DNA of 6,103 bases, from positions 1-6,103 of the forward strand of contig JACPAU010000022.1 of assembly GCA_016180705.1 (NCBI GenBank), in the 5' to 3' direction. Positions 4,262 to 6,103 of the stretch are shown here, one piece after another. The notes beneath the pieces are model-generated. The model searched no databases and was not told the origin of the DNA. It was given only the letters and a program-made list of their open reading frames with translations. Origin of the DNA: Candidatus Methylomirabilota bacterium (GTDB taxonomy: Bacteria > Methylomirabilota > Methylomirabilia > Methylomirabilales > JACPAU01). Position 1 is the first letter of the stretch. Each line of letters begins with the position of its first letter. The position numbers were made by a program, and so were the translations under genes.

Positions 4262-6103
4262 TTACCTCGCGACGGGCGGGACGGCCGGGGCCGGGGCCGG
4301 GAGGGCGGGGAAGTTCATGACCATCCGGGTCCCGCGCGGCTCGTTGGGCTCCACCCGGATGGTCCCTCCGTGCTCGGTGACGATCCGGTACACGATGGCG
4401 AGCCCGAGCCCCGTCCCCGACTTCTTGGTGGAGAAGTAGGGCAGGAACATGCGCTCCCGGTCTTCCGGGGGGATCCCCACCCCGGTGTCCGCCACCTCCA
4501 CCTCCACTTTCCCCTCCCCCGCCAGGGACCGGGTCCGCAGGGTGACCCGCCCGGCCTCCCCCACGGCCGCCACGGCGTTGTTGACCAGATTGATCAGCGC
4601 CCGCTTCATCTGGTCCGGGTCCAGGCTGAGGGGGGGCAGCAGCGGGTCCAGGTCGGTCTGGAGTTCGATCCCCCGCGCGAGGCCGGAGTAGAGGCGGACC
4701 ACGCTGGCGATGACGGGGTGCAGGTCCCCGGGCCGAGGCTCGGAGGCAGGCATCCGGGCGTAGCGGGAGAACTCGTCCACCAGGCCCTGCAGCCCGTCCA
4801 CCTCCTGGATGATGGTCCGAGTGCACTCGTCGAAGACCCGCTCGTAGTCCGAGGCTCGCTCGGTGAACTTCTTCCGGAGCCGCTGGGTCGAGAGCTTGAT
4901 CGGGGTGAGGGGGTTCTTGATCTCGTGGGCGATCCGCCGGGCGACCTCCCGCCAGGCCATGGCCTGCTGGGCCCGGAGGAGCTCCGTGATGTCGTCCACG
5001 ACCACCAGCATCCCGAGGGAGGTGCCGGCCTTGTCCGCGAGGCTCCGGAGATTCACCACCAGCGTCACCACCTGGCCGTTGCGGCTGAGGGTGACCTGCT
5101 CGTCGATCGCGCCCTGACCCCCCAGCGCCATCCGCGCGATCAGGTGGCGGATCGGGGCCGCCTCCGGCTCGGGGAAGCACTCCGTGTAGGGGCGCCCCAG
5201 GACGGCGGGGGCCTCCAGGCCGAGGATCCGGGCGGCCGCGGGGTTCATGGTGTTGACGACCCCCGCCGCGTCCAGCGAGAGCACGCCGGCGGCGAGGCTC
5301 TCCAGGACCCGCTCCATGTAGGCCCGCCGCTGCTCCAGCTCGACGTTGGTCCGCTGGAGGTCCAGGTTGGCCCCGGTCAGCTCCGCCTTGCCCCGCAGCA
5401 GGTCCCCCGTCATGCGGTTGAAGGAGTCCACCAGGATCCCGATCTCGTCGTCCGCCTGCACCTGGACCCGGTAGGCGAGGTTGCCGGCGGCGACTGCCCG
5501 CGTCGCCTCCGCGAGCTGCTGGATGGGGGCGGTGATCCCCCGGGCCAGGTGCACCGCGGTCCAGATGGCCGCGAAGAGGACCACCAGGGTCACCATGAGG
5601 AAGAGCATCACGTAGATGCCCTTGATGGGGGCCTTGAGCATCCGCAGCTGCCGGTACTCTTTGATCCCCACGGCGATGTCCGCCGCCTTGTCCGCCAGCC
5701 CGGAGGCGACGTAGGCGCTCACCGCCACCGCCCCCACGATCTGGCCGCCGGGCCCCCGCCCCACCACGGGGACGACCCCCCGGATCACGTCCCCCGCGTC
5801 CAGCTTCTGGATCAGGGACTGGCTCTTCCCCGTGAGCGCCTCCTCCACGAGGCGCGAGGCGGCGGTCAGGCGCGCGCCCTCCGGGCCGCCCGGGTCCTCC
5901 GCCCGGGCCAGCTCCCGCCCCCTCCGATCGAAGACCTGGAGGCTGGTGAGGCGGTGCTCCACCAGCTTCTCCCGGGCCAGCCGCGTGAGTTCCTCCCTGG
6001 CCTCCTCCTGGAGCACGTCGGCCGCCACCGCGGTCTGCCCGAACTGCTGGCCCGCGTGCAGGACCCGATCCTGGGTGATCCGGTAGTGGGTCTGGGCCAC
6101 CTC
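4262..6103 (-). CDS. ntrY: NtrY-type sensor histidine kinase (5' end outside window)
   Basis: This is a membrane sensor kinase that autophosphorylates on histidine and passes the phosphate to the regulator encoded directly downstream. Residues are counted from the GTG codon at 6098-6100. That codon is probably an internal Val, because the frame stays open to the window edge and the N-terminal membrane helix expected for the family is missing. Residues 1-160 look like the end of an extracytoplasmic sensor region. A hydrophobic TM helix spans about 162-185. HAMP follows (about 186-240), then a short coiled linker and a PAS domain (about 260-375). HisKA has its phospho-acceptor His at 392 in AHEIKNPLTP. 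HATPase_c shows the N box NLVNNAV (504-510), G1 DTGVGIP (538-544), F box MFLPYFSTK (551-559) and G2 SGTGLGLAIV (561-570). All catalytic boxes are intact. The C-terminus is a Pro/Ala-rich tail. It ends in TAA three bases before the regulator. The NtrY assignment rests on HAMP-PAS-HisKA order plus an NtrX neighbour; its signal is unknown. Confidence 0.93.
   Translation of the reverse strand, partial: EVAQTHYRITQDRVLHAGQQFGQTAVAADVLQEEAREELTRLAREKLVEHRLTSLQVFDRRGRELARAEDPGGPEGARLTAASRLVEEALTGKSQSLIQKLDAGDVIRGVVPVVGRGPGGQIVGAVAVSAYVASGLADKAADIAVGIKEYRQLRMLKAPIKGIYVMLFLMVTLVVLFAAIWTAVHLARGITAPIQQLAEATRAVAAGNLAYRVQVQADDEIGILVDSFNRMTGDLLRGKAELTGANLDLQRTNVELEQRRAYMERVLESLAAGVLSLDAAGVVNTMNPAAARILGLEAPAVLGRPYTECFPEPEAAPIRHLIARMALGGQGAIDEQVTLSRNGQVVTLVVNLRSLADKAGTSLGMLVVVDDITELLRAQQAMAWREVARRIAHEIKNPLTPIKLSTQRLRKKFTERASDYERVFDECTRTIIQEVDGLQGLVDEFSRYARMPASEPRPGDLHPVIASVVRLYSGLARGIELQTDLDPLLPPLSLDPDQMKRALINLVNNAVAAVGEAGRVTLRTRSLAGEGKVEVEVADTGVGIPPEDRERMFLPYFSTKKSGTGLGLAIVYRIVTEHGGTIRVEPNEPRGTRMVMNFPALPAPAPAVPPVAR
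4265..4268 (-). promoter_or_regulatory. Ribosome binding site of ntrX inside the end of ntrY
   Basis: GAGG on the minus strand lies 6 nt before the GTG at 4258 and sits within the last codons of the kinase, just before its TAA (4262-4264). It supports the GTG start and translational coupling of kinase and regulator. Confidence 0.75.

Noticed and set aside
2787..5180. Bactofilin frame staying open for about 800 codons upstream, suggesting a giant fusion
   Set aside because: The upstream part overlaps ntrX and ntrY out of frame and is low-complexity Pro/Gly/Arg sequence. The bactofilin has its own ATG with a good ribosome site.
6098..6100. GTG as the true start of the kinase
   Set aside because: The frame remains open to the edge, and the N-terminal TM helix needed for an extracytoplasmic sensor would be missing. 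It is better read as an internal Val.
1..6103. Mobile elements, CRISPR arrays, integration sites or RNA genes
   Set aside because: No transposase or integrase coding, no regular direct repeats, no tRNA or rRNA-like sequence, and base and codon use look uniform across all five genes.

Overview
The window is a very GC-rich stretch (clearly around 70% by eye) of bacterial chromosome. It carries five genes, all on the minus strand, so transcription runs from position 6103 down toward position 1. Gene order in the direction of transcription is: NtrY-type membrane histidine kinase (5'-truncated by the window edge), NtrX-type sigma-54 activator, bactofilin, Tat-exported M48 metalloprotease with a LysM domain, and a stand-alone MshEN (GspE/PilB N-terminal) protein with a GAF-like C-terminus. 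The gaps are 3, 77, 76 and 39 nt. Each complete gene has a recognisable Shine-Dalgarno sequence, and no obvious promoter lies between the genes. A single operon is the simplest reading.

The organism is a Gram-negative-like bacterium that uses sigma-54, since the activator keeps an intact GAFTGA motif. It has a Tat pathway and builds bactofilin filaments. High GC, NtrYX, a bactofilin and a MshEN/GAF-like protein together suggest something like Methylomirabilota/Rokubacteria or a deltaproteobacterial lineage. This is inference from gene content, not a sequence match.

Region by region: 4262-6103 is the kinase, with an extracytoplasmic sensor part, one visible TM helix, HAMP, PAS, HisKA and HATPase domains. 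2864-4258 is its cognate regulator, with REC, AAA+ and a Fis-type HTH. It starts with GTG three bases after the kinase stop, so the two are translationally coupled. 2406-2786 is a compact bactofilin. 1241-2329 is the metalloprotease, whose start I place at 2329 from a strong AGGAG site. 155-1201 is the MshEN protein, which has two near-perfect c-di-GMP-binding motifs exactly five residues apart. Positions 1-154 are non-coding as far as I can see and hold two adjacent perfect hairpins that may end the operon.

A plausible common theme is the cell envelope: an envelope-sensing kinase and sigma-54 regulator next to a cytoskeletal polymer, a peptidoglycan-binding periplasmic protease and a putative c-di-GMP receptor. 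The individual families are well known. The candidate for novelty is their combination and the ATPase-less MshEN protein.
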